A DNA stretch of 64,000 bases from Microbacterium pygmaeum (GTDB lineage Bacteria > Actinomycetota > Actinomycetes > Actinomycetales > Microbacteriaceae): the NCBI RefSeq assembly GCF_900100885.1, contig NZ_LT629692.1:2976001-3040000 (forward strand), in the 5' to 3' direction. Positions 44,370-53,151 of this stretch are shown one piece after another (within the stretch, counting starts at the first letter, position 1; every line of letters starts with the position of its first letter). The translations under genes were made by a program, and so were the position numbers. Under the pieces are notes generated by a model that was given only the letters and a program-made list of their open reading frames with translations, was not told the DNA's origin and did no database searches.

Positions 44370-44381
44370 AAGGCTGGGTAC

Positions 44382-45176
44382 ATGGACGGATACGACGAAG
44401 CGTTCCTCGGGCTGCACGTTCCGCTGCCGCGTGCCGGGGATGCCCGCCCCACCGCGCTGCTGACGTATCCGCACTTCTCCGTGCTGCTGGACACGTCGCG
44501 GCGCCTCGCCGTCTCGACCGGCGTGAACATCGACGGCGCAACCCTGGTGGATCTGGCCCGCACCGGTGACTGGGAACTGGACCCCCGGATCCCGGTGACG
44601 GTGCAGGCCGGACCGGACGTCTACGCGAAGAACGATCTGGACCGGGGCCACCTGGTGCGCCGCAGGGATCCGGGTTGGGGCACCACGGCGCAGGCGCGGG
44701 CGGCTACGGAGGCGACGTTCTTCTACCCCAACGCGGCACCGCAGGCGGCGGCGTTCAACCAGTCGAAGGACCTGTGGCTGGGATTGGAGGATCACGTCCT
44801 TCGATTCGCGGATGCCGAGGACGTGCGCATCAGCGTGTTCACCGCGCCGGTGCTGGACCAGGCCGATCCGCCGTACCGCGGCATCCGCATCCCGGGTCGG
44901 TTCTGGAAGGTCGCCGCGTGGGTGTCCACCGACGACGAGATCCTCGCGGCCGCCGGTTTCGTCCTGGATCAGTCCGCGCTGATCGACGCGGCGAGCGCGA
45001 CGGCGACGCTGTCTCCGGTGCTGGGCGGTTTCCGCACGTTCCAGGCGCCGATCGCCGACATCGCGGCGCTTGCCGGCGTGGACCTCGGCCCGCTGGTGGC
45101 CGCCGATGTCCTGCCGGCTGCGGCCCGCGCGCGGGAATGGCGCGAGCTGACCGTGGCAGCCGAGATCCGCCTTTAG
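44382..45176 (+). CDS. DNA/RNA nonspecific endonuclease (beta-beta-alpha-Me), no signal peptide
   Basis: 264 aa. NucA/Serratia-nuclease fold: catalytic Asp87-Arg88-Gly89-His90 (DLDRGH) and metal ligand Asn126 (AFNQSKDLWLGLE). Unlike secreted members it lacks any signal peptide or membrane segment, so it appears cytoplasmic or released by other means. The nearby DedA gene is 12 bases upstream; no inhibitor gene is evident. Its 3' end overlaps the convergent CEOS-like gene by four bases. Confidence 0.9.
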   Translation: MDGYDEAFLGLHVPLPRAGDARPTALLTYPHFSVLLDTSRRLAVSTGVNIDGATLVDLARTGDWELDPRIPVTVQAGPDVYAKNDLDRGHLVRRRDPGWGTTAQARAATEATFFYPNAAPQAAAFNQSKDLWLGLEDHVLRFADAEDVRISVFTAPVLDQADPPYRGIRIPGRFWKVAAWVSTDDEILAAAGFVLDQSALIDAASATATLSPVLGGFRTFQAPIADIAALAGVDLGPLVAADVLPAAARAREWRELTVAAEIRL

Positions 45177-46318
45177 ACCGCGGCGTACGGCGGTTCGGCG
45201 CTCCGGTTCTGGAACTGGAGGATGGCGGGGTTGCGGACGATCCCGTCGCTCACCTCGATCGCACGGGCGATCGTCTCGTTCTGCGTCCACGCCGTGGGGC
45301 CGGCCAGCACGGTGGGCAGGAAGCTGAGCAGCGCATCGCTGATCTCCCAGCTCGCCGAGTTCCACAGGTAGGACGGACTGTGATCGACGGCGTAGTAGTT
45401 GATGCTGCCGCCGACGGTGAACATCGGATCCGCGAAGCTCGTCGGGACCGCCCACTCGAAGCCCATCCCCTCGTCGCAGGAGACGTCCACGATGAGGCTG
45501 CCGGGCCGGAACGCCTCGAGATCGGACGACTTGAGGTACACCAGCGGATTGTTCGGATCCTGCAGCGTGCAGTTCACGACGATGTCGCTCTCGGCCAGGA
45601 ACGGCGCGAGCGGAACGCGGCCGTCCTCGGTGATCACCTCGCTCACGTACGGGCCGTCGTGGTCGAACTGGAACATCTGCGTGGCATGGATGGGGGCGGC
45701 CACCGATGCCGTGTCGCGGTTGGTGAGCACGCGCACCTCGTGCACGCCGTGCGCGCGCAGCGCGGTCACCGCGCCGCGCGCCGTCGCGCCGAAGCCGATC
45801 ACCACGGCGGTGAGCCGTCGGCCGTAGTCGCCGGTGGAGCCGCACAGTTGCAGCGCGTGCATCACCGAGCAGTAGCCGGCGATCTCGTTGTTCTTGTGGA
45901 AGACGTGGAGCCCGAACGTGCCGTCGCTGCCCCAGTGGTTCATCGCCTCGAAGGCGATGACCGACAGGCGCTTGTCCAGGGCGAACTGGGTCATCACCTC
46001 GTCCTGCACGAGATGCGGCCACCCCCACAGCACCTGCCCGTCGCGCATCGCGCGGAGGTCCTGATGCTGGGGTTTGGGCAGCAGCAGCACATCGGCCGCC
46101 GCGATGACTGCGCCCCGGTCCAGGACCCCGCCGACCAGCGGGCGCAGCTCGTCGTCGGAGATGCCGAAGCGCAGCGCATACCCGGTCTCGAGCAGGATCG
46201 ACCTGCGCAGATCGTCGGGGATCCGCTCGAGATGCCCGGGATGGATCGGGACTCGGCGCTCCGCCGGCTTGAGCGAGGCGCCGAGCACGCCCAAGGTCAG
46301 TGGAGCCTGCGAGGACAT
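45173..46318 (-). CDS. N5-(carboxyethyl)ornithine synthase / alanine dehydrogenase-like protein
   Basis: 381 aa. The alanine dehydrogenase/PNT fold has an N-terminal substrate domain (LKPAERRVPIHPGHL) and a Rossmann domain (VVIGFGATARGAVTALRAHG, about 180-200). Sequence and length fit N5-(carboxyethyl)ornithine synthase, which reductively joins pyruvate with the side-chain amine of ornithine. A different amino acid substrate cannot be excluded. It is monocistronic. Confidence 0.8.
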   Translation of the reverse strand: MSSQAPLTLGVLGASLKPAERRVPIHPGHLERIPDDLRRSILLETGYALRFGISDDELRPLVGGVLDRGAVIAAADVLLLPKPQHQDLRAMRDGQVLWGWPHLVQDEVMTQFALDKRLSVIAFEAMNHWGSDGTFGLHVFHKNNEIAGYCSVMHALQLCGSTGDYGRRLTAVVIGFGATARGAVTALRAHGVHEVRVLTNRDTASVAAPIHATQMFQFDHDGPYVSEVITEDGRVPLAPFLAESDIVVNCTLQDPNNPLVYLKSSDLEAFRPGSLIVDVSCDEGMGFEWAVPTSFADPMFTVGGSINYYAVDHSPSYLWNSASWEISDALLSFLPTVLAGPTAWTQNETIARAIEVSDGIVRNPAILQFQNRSAEPPYAAV

Positions 46319-46384
46319 GCCGTCTTCTTCCCGTCGCGGGGGCCGAACGGGCTCCGTGCATCCGACGCTATCAGCGCCGGCGGG

Positions 46385-47053
46385 CTACTCCCCCGCGAGA
46401 CCGCCGAGGAGGTGGCCGAACGAGCGGCCCTCGCCCAGGTAGTTCGCCGGATCGAACGGGTCGTCGGTCTGCACGGGCGCACGTCGCGACATGGCCTCCG
46501 CCAGTTCCCGCGCGCCGCGCTCGATCCGCTCGCCGAGCGGCGCGACCTGGTCACCGGAGGCGCCCCAGTCACTGGATGCCGCGAAGACTCCCGTCGAGAC
46601 CGGCTCGGCGTGCAGATACGTGAACAGGGGCCGGATCGCGTAGTCGATCGCCAACGAGTGGCGCGCCGTCCCGGCGTTCGCCCCGATGAGCACGGGCTTT
46701 CCAGCCAGCGCATCGGGGTCGAGGATGTCGATGAATGACTTGAACAGCCCCGAGTAGCTCGTGGAGAAGATCGGCGTGACGGCGATCACGGCGTCGGCCG
46801 AGACGACGGCGTTGATCATCGTCTCCAGGGCGGGCGGGGCGAATCCGGTGAGGAGGTTGTTCGTGATGTCGTGCGCGTAGTCGCGCAGCTCGAACACGTC
46901 CACCTCGGTGTCGGTCTCCTTCCCGGCCTCCAACGGACCCTGAGCCTGGCGAAGGGCGGTCACCGTGGCGCTGCTGAGCCGGTCGGCCAGCAGCCGGGTG
47001 GAGGACGGGTTGGAGAGTCCGGCCGAGATCACGGCGATGCGACGTGCGGTCAT
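46385..47053 (-). CDS. NAD(P)H-dependent FMN reductase, CE1759 family
   Basis: 222 aa. Flavodoxin-like fold: FMN loop GLSNPSSTRLLADRL (about 12-26) and the TPIFSTSYSGLFKSFIDIL motif. It supplies reduced FMN to the luciferase-like monooxygenase, whose stop ends one base before its ATG. The stretch Leu-Arg-Gln-Ala-Gln-Gly-Pro-Leu-Glu-Ala-Gly between the first helix and second strand is encoded by a dispersed repeat and looks like an in-frame insertion in a surface loop. Confidence 0.9.
   Translation of the reverse strand: MTARRIAVISAGLSNPSSTRLLADRLSSATVTALRQAQGPLEAGKETDTEVDVFELRDYAHDITNNLLTGFAPPALETMINAVVSADAVIAVTPIFSTSYSGLFKSFIDILDPDALAGKPVLIGANAGTARHSLAIDYAIRPLFTYLHAEPVSTGVFAASSDWGASGDQVAPLGERIERGARELAEAMSRRAPVQTDDPFDPANYLGEGRSFGHLLGGLAGE
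46935..46956 (-). repeat. REP-like dispersed repeat inside the FMN reductase gene
   Basis: On the minus strand CTTCGCCAGGCTCAGGGTCC matches, with one difference, the widespread TTCGACAGGCTCAGGG type repeat. It is translated as LRQAQGP. A weaker copy lies at 61876-61892 in the PrsW gene, also translated RQAQG. Confidence 0.6.
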
Positions 47054-47054
47054 C

Positions 47055-48287
47055 TCAGACTCCCGTCCGGGTCGCTGCGGCACCGAACGCCGAACCGGCC
47101 TTGGCGGGGGTGTCGACGTAGGGCGAGGTGCCCGTGAGGTTGTCACCACGGTTCGGGTTGGGAACGCTCTGGCGCGGAGCCTGATCGCCGTACTTGGCGG
47201 CGACGAGGTTGGCGTGCGTCGGAGCATCCGGTACGTCGGCCGGACGGTTCTTCGCGAGCTCCTTGCGCAGCACCGGGACGACCTCGCCGCCCAGGATGTC
47301 CAGCTGCTCGAGGACGGTCTTCAGCGGAAGGCCGGCGTGATCCATCAGGAACAGCTGCCGCTGGTAGTCGCCGAAGATGTCGCGCATGCCGGCATAGCGG
47401 TCGATGACCTCCTGCGGCGAGCCGACGGTGAGCGGGGTCATCTGGCTGAAGTCCTCCAGCGACGGCCCGTGCCCGTAGACGGGGGCGTTGTCGAAGTACG
47501 GACGGAACTCGCGGACGGCGTCCTGAGAATTGGCGCGCATGAACACCTGGCCGCCCAGACCCACGATCGCCTGCTCGGGGGTGCCGTGGCCGTAGTGCGC
47601 GAAGCGCTGGCGGTACAGCGTGATCAGGCGCTGGTAGTGCTCGGAGGGCCAGAAGATGTTGTTCGCGAAGAACCCGTCGCCGTAGTACGCGGCCTGCTCG
47701 GCCACCTCGGGCGTGCGGATCGAGCCGTGCCACACGAACGGCGGCACGTCATCAAGCGGCCGCGGCGTCGAGGTGAAGCCCTGCAGCGGGGTGCGGAACT
47801 TGCCCTCCCAGTCCACGACGTCCTCGCGCCACAGGCGGTGCAGCAGGTTGTAGTGCTCGATGGCGAGCGGCAGCCCCTGCCGGATGTCCTGACCGAACCA
47901 CGGGTACACGGGTCCGGTGTTGCCGCGGCCGAGCATGAGGTCGGTGCGGCCGTCCGACACATGCTGCAGCATGGCGAAGTCCTCGGCGATCTTCACCGGG
48001 TCGTTCGTCGTGATGAGCGTCGTCGCGGTCGAGAGCAGCAGTCGCTCGGTCTGGGCTGCGATGAACGCGAGGGTGGTGGTCGGTGAGGACGACCAGAACG
48101 GCGGGTTGTGGTGCTCGCCGAGCGCGAAGACGTCGAGGCCGACCTCTTCGGCGTGCTTGGCCATCGTGATGGTGTTGCGGATCTTCTCCGCTTCACTCAG
48201 GGTCCGACCGGTCGTCGGATCCTCGGTGATGTCGCTCACCGTGAAGATGCCGAACTGCATTCCGGTCCAGGTGTTGGTCTCGTCCAC
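47055..48287 (-). CDS. Luciferase-like monooxygenase, CE1758 family
   Basis: 410 aa. FMN-dependent bacterial-luciferase TIM barrel: MQFGIFTVSDI at the start, GLDVFALGEHHNPPF, and FVWHGSIRTPEVAEQAAYYGDGFF. The CE1758 type pairs with a CE1759 flavin reductase, and here both genes are directly adjacent, so they form a two-component monooxygenase. The substrate is unknown. A 60-residue C-terminal extension with Asn-Pro-rich sequence is family-typical. An AT-rich palindrome upstream is the likely operator. Confidence 0.92.
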   Translation of the reverse strand: MDETNTWTGMQFGIFTVSDITEDPTTGRTLSEAEKIRNTITMAKHAEEVGLDVFALGEHHNPPFWSSSPTTTLAFIAAQTERLLLSTATTLITTNDPVKIAEDFAMLQHVSDGRTDLMLGRGNTGPVYPWFGQDIRQGLPLAIEHYNLLHRLWREDVVDWEGKFRTPLQGFTSTPRPLDDVPPFVWHGSIRTPEVAEQAAYYGDGFFANNIFWPSEHYQRLITLYRQRFAHYGHGTPEQAIVGLGGQVFMRANSQDAVREFRPYFDNAPVYGHGPSLEDFSQMTPLTVGSPQEVIDRYAGMRDIFGDYQRQLFLMDHAGLPLKTVLEQLDILGGEVVPVLRKELAKNRPADVPDAPTHANLVAAKYGDQAPRQSVPNPNRGDNLTGTSPYVDTPAKAGSAFGAAATRTGV

Positions 48288-48321
48288 GATCGTTCTCCGC
48301 TTCGGGATGCCTGAGCATCCA

Positions 48322-48352
48322 GTTCTATTCAGATGAATGTAATCTGTAGAAC
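48322..48352. promoter_or_regulatory. AT-rich palindrome upstream of the monooxygenase operon
   Basis: GTTCTA at 48322-48327 and TAGAAC at 48347-48352 bracket CAGAT/ATCTG arms, giving an imperfect palindrome of 31 bases that is strikingly AT-rich for this genome. It is placed 35-65 bases before the start at 48287; MarR- or TetR-type operators look like this. Confidence 0.5.
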
Positions 48353-48403
48353 ACGTGCAGCGCCAATCTATTCCCGGTCGCGCTCATCGCTCACCCACCC
48401 CGA

Positions 48404-49285
48404 TCAGCGACCCCCGAACATCCGCAGCATGTCGCGCGCGAGCTGGTGCGGGGCGGTCTCGCACGGTGCGTGACCCGTCGCGTACACCGCCACCCGAGCG
48501 CCGATGCGCTGTGCGTAATCCCGGTGCTGCGCGGTCGGCCACAGGTCCTGCTCGCCGACGGCGATGAGGATCGGGATGCCGAGGCCGGCGATGTCGTCGG
48601 CGATGTCGGGCATCGTCATCATGAGACCGACGACGTCATCGATCGCGGGGCGGAGCGTCACCGCGAGGCGCTCGCGCACGAAGGCGATCCGCTGCGGCGG
48701 CGTACGGTTCAGGTTGTAGCGGATCCCCCACAGGATCAGTCCGGCCGCGCGGTGCGGCGGCATATCGGAGATCGGGCCGATGTGCTTCACACCGCGGAAG
48801 ACCTGGCCGGTCGCCGGCGGCGCGGCCATCAGCGTGAGGCTGGCGAACAGCTCAGGCCGCTGCACCATGGCCAATTCGGCCACCAGGCCGGCGAAGCTGT
48901 ATCCGAGCACATGCACCGGCGCGCTGCCGTCTTCAAGGATCGCGATCAGGTCGTCGACGAAGAGCCGGTAGTCGTAGTGCTCACCGGGCGGATCCAGATT
49001 CTGCGGTCCTGCGTCGACGGACTCGTAATGCCCTGCCAGGTCGTACGACTCGACCCGGTAGCCCGCGTCGCGGAAGAGCGGGAACAGGCGCACGAAGTCC
49101 TCTTTGGAGCCCGCGACCCCCGAGACGAGCACCACCCGAGGTGCGTCCGGATCCCCGAGTCGCACGCGTGCCAAGAGGCCGCTCGGCGCCGCGAACAGAT
49201 CGCGCTCGGTCCCCTCCGGAAACACGTGCCAATCGACGTCGAGGATCGCCTGATCCCGCTGCAGCGCTTCGTCCATCGTCGTCAT
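48404..49285 (-). CDS. Alpha/beta hydrolase
   Basis: 293 aa. Nucleophile Ser in LGYSFAGLVAEL (about 140-151), acid in IAVGEQDLWPTAQHRDY and His in YATGHAPCETAPHQ. The first part (VVLVSGVAGSKEDFVRLFPLF) holds the oxyanion strand. The substrate is unknown; ester or lactone hydrolysis is likely. The ATG at 49285 was chosen; the frame runs on upstream into the broken carboxylesterase without a stop, which is why the two look fused. Confidence 0.85.
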   Translation of the reverse strand: MTTMDEALQRDQAILDVDWHVFPEGTERDLFAAPSGLLARVRLGDPDAPRVVLVSGVAGSKEDFVRLFPLFRDAGYRVESYDLAGHYESVDAGPQNLDPPGEHYDYRLFVDDLIAILEDGSAPVHVLGYSFAGLVAELAMVQRPELFASLTLMAAPPATGQVFRGVKHIGPISDMPPHRAAGLILWGIRYNLNRTPPQRIAFVRERLAVTLRPAIDDVVGLMMTMPDIADDIAGLGIPILIAVGEQDLWPTAQHRDYAQRIGARVAVYATGHAPCETAPHQLARDMLRMFGGR

Positions 49286-49298
49286 CGCGACGCCGACA

Positions 49299-50551
49299 CT
49301 ACCGCGATCGCAGCCCGACCAGCTCGTCGGCCCGCGGCGCGTAGTCGATGCGGCCTCCGTCGCCGTCGAACGCCTGGACCGGCCGGTTGGTCGACCAGCG
49401 CGGCCATCCTGGATCGCCGGTGCGGACGAATCCCACCCAGGCGGAGTGCATCGCATCGGCGAGGGCCTGCGGTGCGTCGGGGCCTCCCATCGCCAGCGCG
49501 TCGGGCGAACCCAGCCTGTCGAAGACGAAGCCCAGTTCCATGCCGTGCGCGGCTCCGAGGCCGTCCACGGGGCTCTGCCAGCGGAACTCGTACACGAACG
49601 TCGGCGCCGCCGCATCCGCTCGGCTGTCCGCGAACCGGGTGAGCGGACCCCGCAGCAGCATGTCGGACATGACCTCGCCGAGCACCTCACCAGGAGTCGC
49701 CTCGGGCCGCCTGGCGCGGTGCGCACGGACGATCCGGACCGGCACCCGGGCAGCGAGCCGGACGCCGAGACCTGCGCCTGGGCCTCGGCCAGTCCGGCCG
49801 GGCTCGCCGACGCGAACCCCGCGCGCGTTGCCGCCAGCCCGAGGCGGCGAGCGATCGCGCGCGTCATCCTGGCGGCCTTGGCCGGCGCCTGCGCGCTGAG
49901 CGGACCGCTCTGCAGGATCGCACGGTCGAAGAGCTCGCCCGCGTGCGGGAGCGCGAGGAGGGCGGCCAGCGTTGCCGCGCCCGCGGAGTGGCCCATCACG
50001 GTCACCTGACGCGCGTCGCCGCCGAAGGCGCGGATCTCACGCCGCACCCACCGCAGCGCCGCCTGCTGATCGAGCACACCGAGATTGTGCGGCACGTCCT
50101 CCAGCACGGCGAAGCCCTCCTGCCCGAGGCGGTACTGGACCGACACGAACACGATCCCGTGCCGGGCGAACGTCGTGCCGTCGTAGGACGGCAGCGCCGC
50201 CGCGCCGCGGGTGAGCGCGCCGCCGTGGACGAACACCAGCACCGGCAGTCGGTCCTCGGCCGACCGGTCTGCGGGGGTCCAGACGTTCACCGTGAGGATG
50301 TCCTCCCCCGCGATCTCCACGCTCGGCAGGTACCGGCGCAGCGCTCTCGCGTAGGGCGCCTGCGGCGCGGTCGGCCCGAACCGGGTCGCATCGCGCTCGT
50401 GCTCCCACGGATCCGGGGGTTGCGGGATCTCGAATCGCCGCGGGCCGAAGGGCGGCGCCGCATACGGGATGCCGAGGTAGCGATCGACCCCGTCGCTGCG
50501 TGATCCGCGCAGGGCGCCGGTGGAGACGGAAACAGCGGGGGCGTCGGGCAT
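49299..50551 (-). pseudogene. Type B carboxylesterase, frameshifted with internal deletion
   Basis: The N-terminal part (50551 to about 49760; VHGGALTRGA oxyanion hole, nucleophile Ser in GHSAGAAT) is in one frame. The C-terminal part (about 49745 to 49299; catalytic His in AAHGMELGF) is in another. At the junction roughly 100 residues of the normal fold are missing, including the strand and loop with the catalytic acidic residue. So it is not a simple sequencing slip. A GAGGAG ribosome site still precedes the start. The protein cannot be a functional esterase. Confidence 0.8.
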
Positions 50552-50610
50552 TCGGGTCTCCTCGGAGCGCATCATCGCGCGCTCCCCAGGATAGGGTGGC
50601 GTTCGCCATC

Positions 50611-51828
50611 ATGACCGATCACGCCAGCCCCGCGGCATCCGCCATCCCTGCCGCCTCCGACCGGGGCGCTCGCACGCCGACCGGGTCCGTCAAGGCGGCA
50701 CGCACCAAGGCCAGAGTGCCTTTCTGGGACAACGCCCGCTTCGCGTGCATCGTGCTCGTGGTGCTGGGCCATGCCGTCCAGCGGCTCACGTACGACTCCG
50801 ACATCGCCCTCGCGCTGTACCTGGTGATCTACGCGTTCCACATGCCCGCGTTCGCGATCATCTCCGGATACTTCTCCAAGTCGGACGCACCGAGCCGGCG
50901 CCAGATGGCCCGCGTGGTGACCGACATCCTGCTGCCCTATCTCATCTTCGAGGGTCTGTGGACCCTCACCAAGTGGATCGTCGAGGGCAGCGCGAATCCG
51001 AACCTCACTGAGCCGTCCTGGACGCTGTGGTTCCTGCTGGCCCTTGGGATCTTCCGGCTGGTGCTGCCCTACCTGGCGCTGCTGAGGTGGCCGCTGCTGT
51101 GGACGGTGCTGATCTCGATCGGCGCCGGGTACGTGGCCAACATCGACTCCACGCTGTCCCTGTCGCGCACCCTGGGGCTGCTGCCGTTCTTCACCCTCGG
51201 CTGGTGGCTGCGGGAGCACGACATCGTCGACCGGCTGCGACTGCTGCGCTCTCGCGCGTGGTGGGTGCCCGTCGTCTCGGTCGCCCTGCTCGGGATCGCC
51301 GGCTGGGCAGCCTGGTTCTTCGTGGACGACTGGCGCGCGATGAACCTGCGCGAGTGGCTGTTCTACGACGAGAACTACTCCTCGCTCGGCGGCACGGAGT
51401 GGTGGGCCGGGAGCGTGCGGCTCGCGCTGATCGCGGTCGCGCTCGTCCTGAGCTTCGCGTTCTTCGCACTGCTGCCTCGCCGCACCCACTGGTGGACGCA
51501 CTTCGGCCAGTACACGATGTACGTCTACCTCCTGCATTCCTTCGTGCTGTACCCGTTCCGCGAGACCGGGATCCTGCGCGATGCCGAGCCGACGTGGCTG
51601 TGGCTGCCGGTGGTGATCGTCGCGTCGGTGCTGATCGCGCTCGGCCTGGCGACCACGCCGGTGCGCCGCGTGTTCCGGCCCCTGGTCGAGCCGCGGCCGG
51701 GATGGCTGTTCGCCGACCCGACGCTCGCCGGACGCGAGGGCAGGCGATCCGACCCCACCGGGTCGCGACGCCCGCGCGAGGTTCCGCGTCCGCCGCGCGC
51801 GCACGCCGATCCGCGGCAGAACGGCTGA
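50611..51828 (+). CDS. Acyltransferase 3 family membrane protein
   Basis: 405 aa. About ten membrane segments; an N-terminal block FWDNARFACIVLVVLGHAVQ (about 38-57) with the His of the acyltransferase-3 (OafB/WecH) family, then FHMPAFAIISGYFSK. The family moves O-acetyl groups onto exported sugars or fatty acids. The C-terminal 50 residues are Pro/Arg-rich and cytoplasmic. TAGGGT at 50592-50597 is a likely -10 element. It is divergent from the broken esterase. Confidence 0.88.
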   Translation: MTDHASPAASAIPAASDRGARTPTGSVKAARTKARVPFWDNARFACIVLVVLGHAVQRLTYDSDIALALYLVIYAFHMPAFAIISGYFSKSDAPSRRQMARVVTDILLPYLIFEGLWTLTKWIVEGSANPNLTEPSWTLWFLLALGIFRLVLPYLALLRWPLLWTVLISIGAGYVANIDSTLSLSRTLGLLPFFTLGWWLREHDIVDRLRLLRSRAWWVPVVSVALLGIAGWAAWFFVDDWRAMNLREWLFYDENYSSLGGTEWWAGSVRLALIAVALVLSFAFFALLPRRTHWWTHFGQYTMYVYLLHSFVLYPFRETGILRDAEPTWLWLPVVIVASVLIALGLATTPVRRVFRPLVEPRPGWLFADPTLAGREGRRSDPTGSRRPREVPRPPRAHADPRQNG

Positions 51829-51866
51829 GCCTTCCGCGCGCTCTCCGCGATCCGATCGTCGGAGGA

Positions 51867-53150
51867 TCAGGCGAACAGCCCTGCGCCGACGAACGAGCCG
51901 GCGATCGCCCCCGGCGGGATCGCCCAGATCCCCGACCCGATGTGCCGGATGTACTCGTTCATCGTGTCGGTCGACAGCGCGCGCTGGAGCGTGACGAACT
52001 GCTCGGGCGAGCGCTGGTACGACAGGAAGAAGAGGCCGGCATCGAGCCGACCGAGGTCGGTGTTGCCGTCGACGAAGTTGTAGCCGCGACGGAGGATCCG
52101 GATGCCGCCGTTGAACTCCGGATGCGCCAGCCGCACGTGGCTCGTGGCGGAGATGAGGGGCGTGCCCGCTGCATCCGTCCTGGCGAAATCGGGCTCGGTG
52201 AATTCGTCCCCGCCGGAGAGCGGCGCGCCCTCGCCCTTGTCCCGGCCGATGATCGCGTCCTGCTCCGCGAGTCGCACGCGATCCCAAGACTCGATGATCA
52301 TGCCGATCTTGCGCGCGACCAGGTACGAACCGCCGGCGAGCCAGGCCGGGGAATCGGATGCCGCGGCCCACACGTACTCGTCGAGGGCGGCCGCATCATC
52401 GGAGAGGATGTTCGCCGTGCCGTCCTTGAACCCGAACAGGTTCCGGGGCGTGGCTTGGGCGGCCGTCGTCTTCGACGTCCGGCCGAAACCGAGCTGGGAC
52501 CAGCGGATCGTGGCCCGGCCGAACGCGATGCGGCTCAGATTGCGGATGGCGTGGACCGCAACCTGCGGGTCATCCGCGCACGCCTGGATGCACAGATCCC
52601 CGTTGCTCGCGCCAGGGTCGAGGTCGTCGCCGAGGAAGGCGGGCAGCTTCCGCAGGCCATCCGGGCGCTGCGCCGCGATTCCGTAGCGATCGGTCCCGTC
52701 GAGTTCGAAGAGCGTCGGTCCGAAGCCGATCGTGATCGTGAGTCCCGCTGCCGGCAATCCGAGCGCCTCGCCCGTGTCATCCGGCGGCGCCTGCGGCGAA
52801 CCGAGCACGGCGCCGGTCGCGCTCACCTCGAGGCCCTGGGTCATCCGCGACGCGGCATACGACCAGTCCTGCAGCAGGGAGATCAGGTCGTCGCGGTCGG
52901 TGCGCGCCATCATGTCGAACGACGCGAAGTGCAGGTGCTGCTGCACCGGGGTGGTGATGCCGGCCTGGTGCTCCCCGAAGAAGGCGTAGGCGGATGCCGC
53001 GCCCTCACGCTCCCGCGAGCGCCCGACGGCGACGCCGGCTGCCGCGCCCGCCCCCGCTCCGAGCGCGATGCCGGCGGCACCGGCGCCGAGCGCGAGGCCG
53101 AGCAGCCCGCGGCGCGAAACGCCCTCGGACGCCTCAGAAGGGTCGGTCAT
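51867..53150 (-). CDS. efeB: Iron uptake deferrochelatase/peroxidase EfeB
   Basis: 427 aa. Dyp-type haem peroxidase exported by Tat: twin arginine SRRGLLGLALGAGAAGIA at about 12-29. The Dyp motif GFKDGTAN near 240 and a downstream haem-ligand His region are present. In the EfeUOB system it helps oxidise Fe(II) and may release iron from haem. It is the last gene of the operon and starts one base after the efeO stop. Confidence 0.94.
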   Translation of the reverse strand: MTDPSEASEGVSRRGLLGLALGAGAAGIALGAGAGAAAGVAVGRSREREGAASAYAFFGEHQAGITTPVQQHLHFASFDMMARTDRDDLISLLQDWSYAASRMTQGLEVSATGAVLGSPQAPPDDTGEALGLPAAGLTITIGFGPTLFELDGTDRYGIAAQRPDGLRKLPAFLGDDLDPGASNGDLCIQACADDPQVAVHAIRNLSRIAFGRATIRWSQLGFGRTSKTTAAQATPRNLFGFKDGTANILSDDAAALDEYVWAAASDSPAWLAGGSYLVARKIGMIIESWDRVRLAEQDAIIGRDKGEGAPLSGGDEFTEPDFARTDAAGTPLISATSHVRLAHPEFNGGIRILRRGYNFVDGNTDLGRLDAGLFFLSYQRSPEQFVTLQRALSTDTMNEYIRHIGSGIWAIPPGAIAGSFVGAGLFA

Positions 53151-53151
53151 C

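Noticed and set aside
41706..46361. Very long open frame (1551 codons) on the minus strand
   Set aside because: It runs through the glycosyltransferase, DedA, nuclease and CEOS genes in another frame, with an Arg/Pro-rich, low-complexity translation and no domain. It is a shadow caused by high GC.
48404..50575. A 723-residue esterase-hydrolase fusion protein
   Set aside because: The middle 130 residues are an out-of-frame translation; the C-terminal carboxylesterase motifs are in the other frame. Better read as a pseudogene plus a separate hydrolase.
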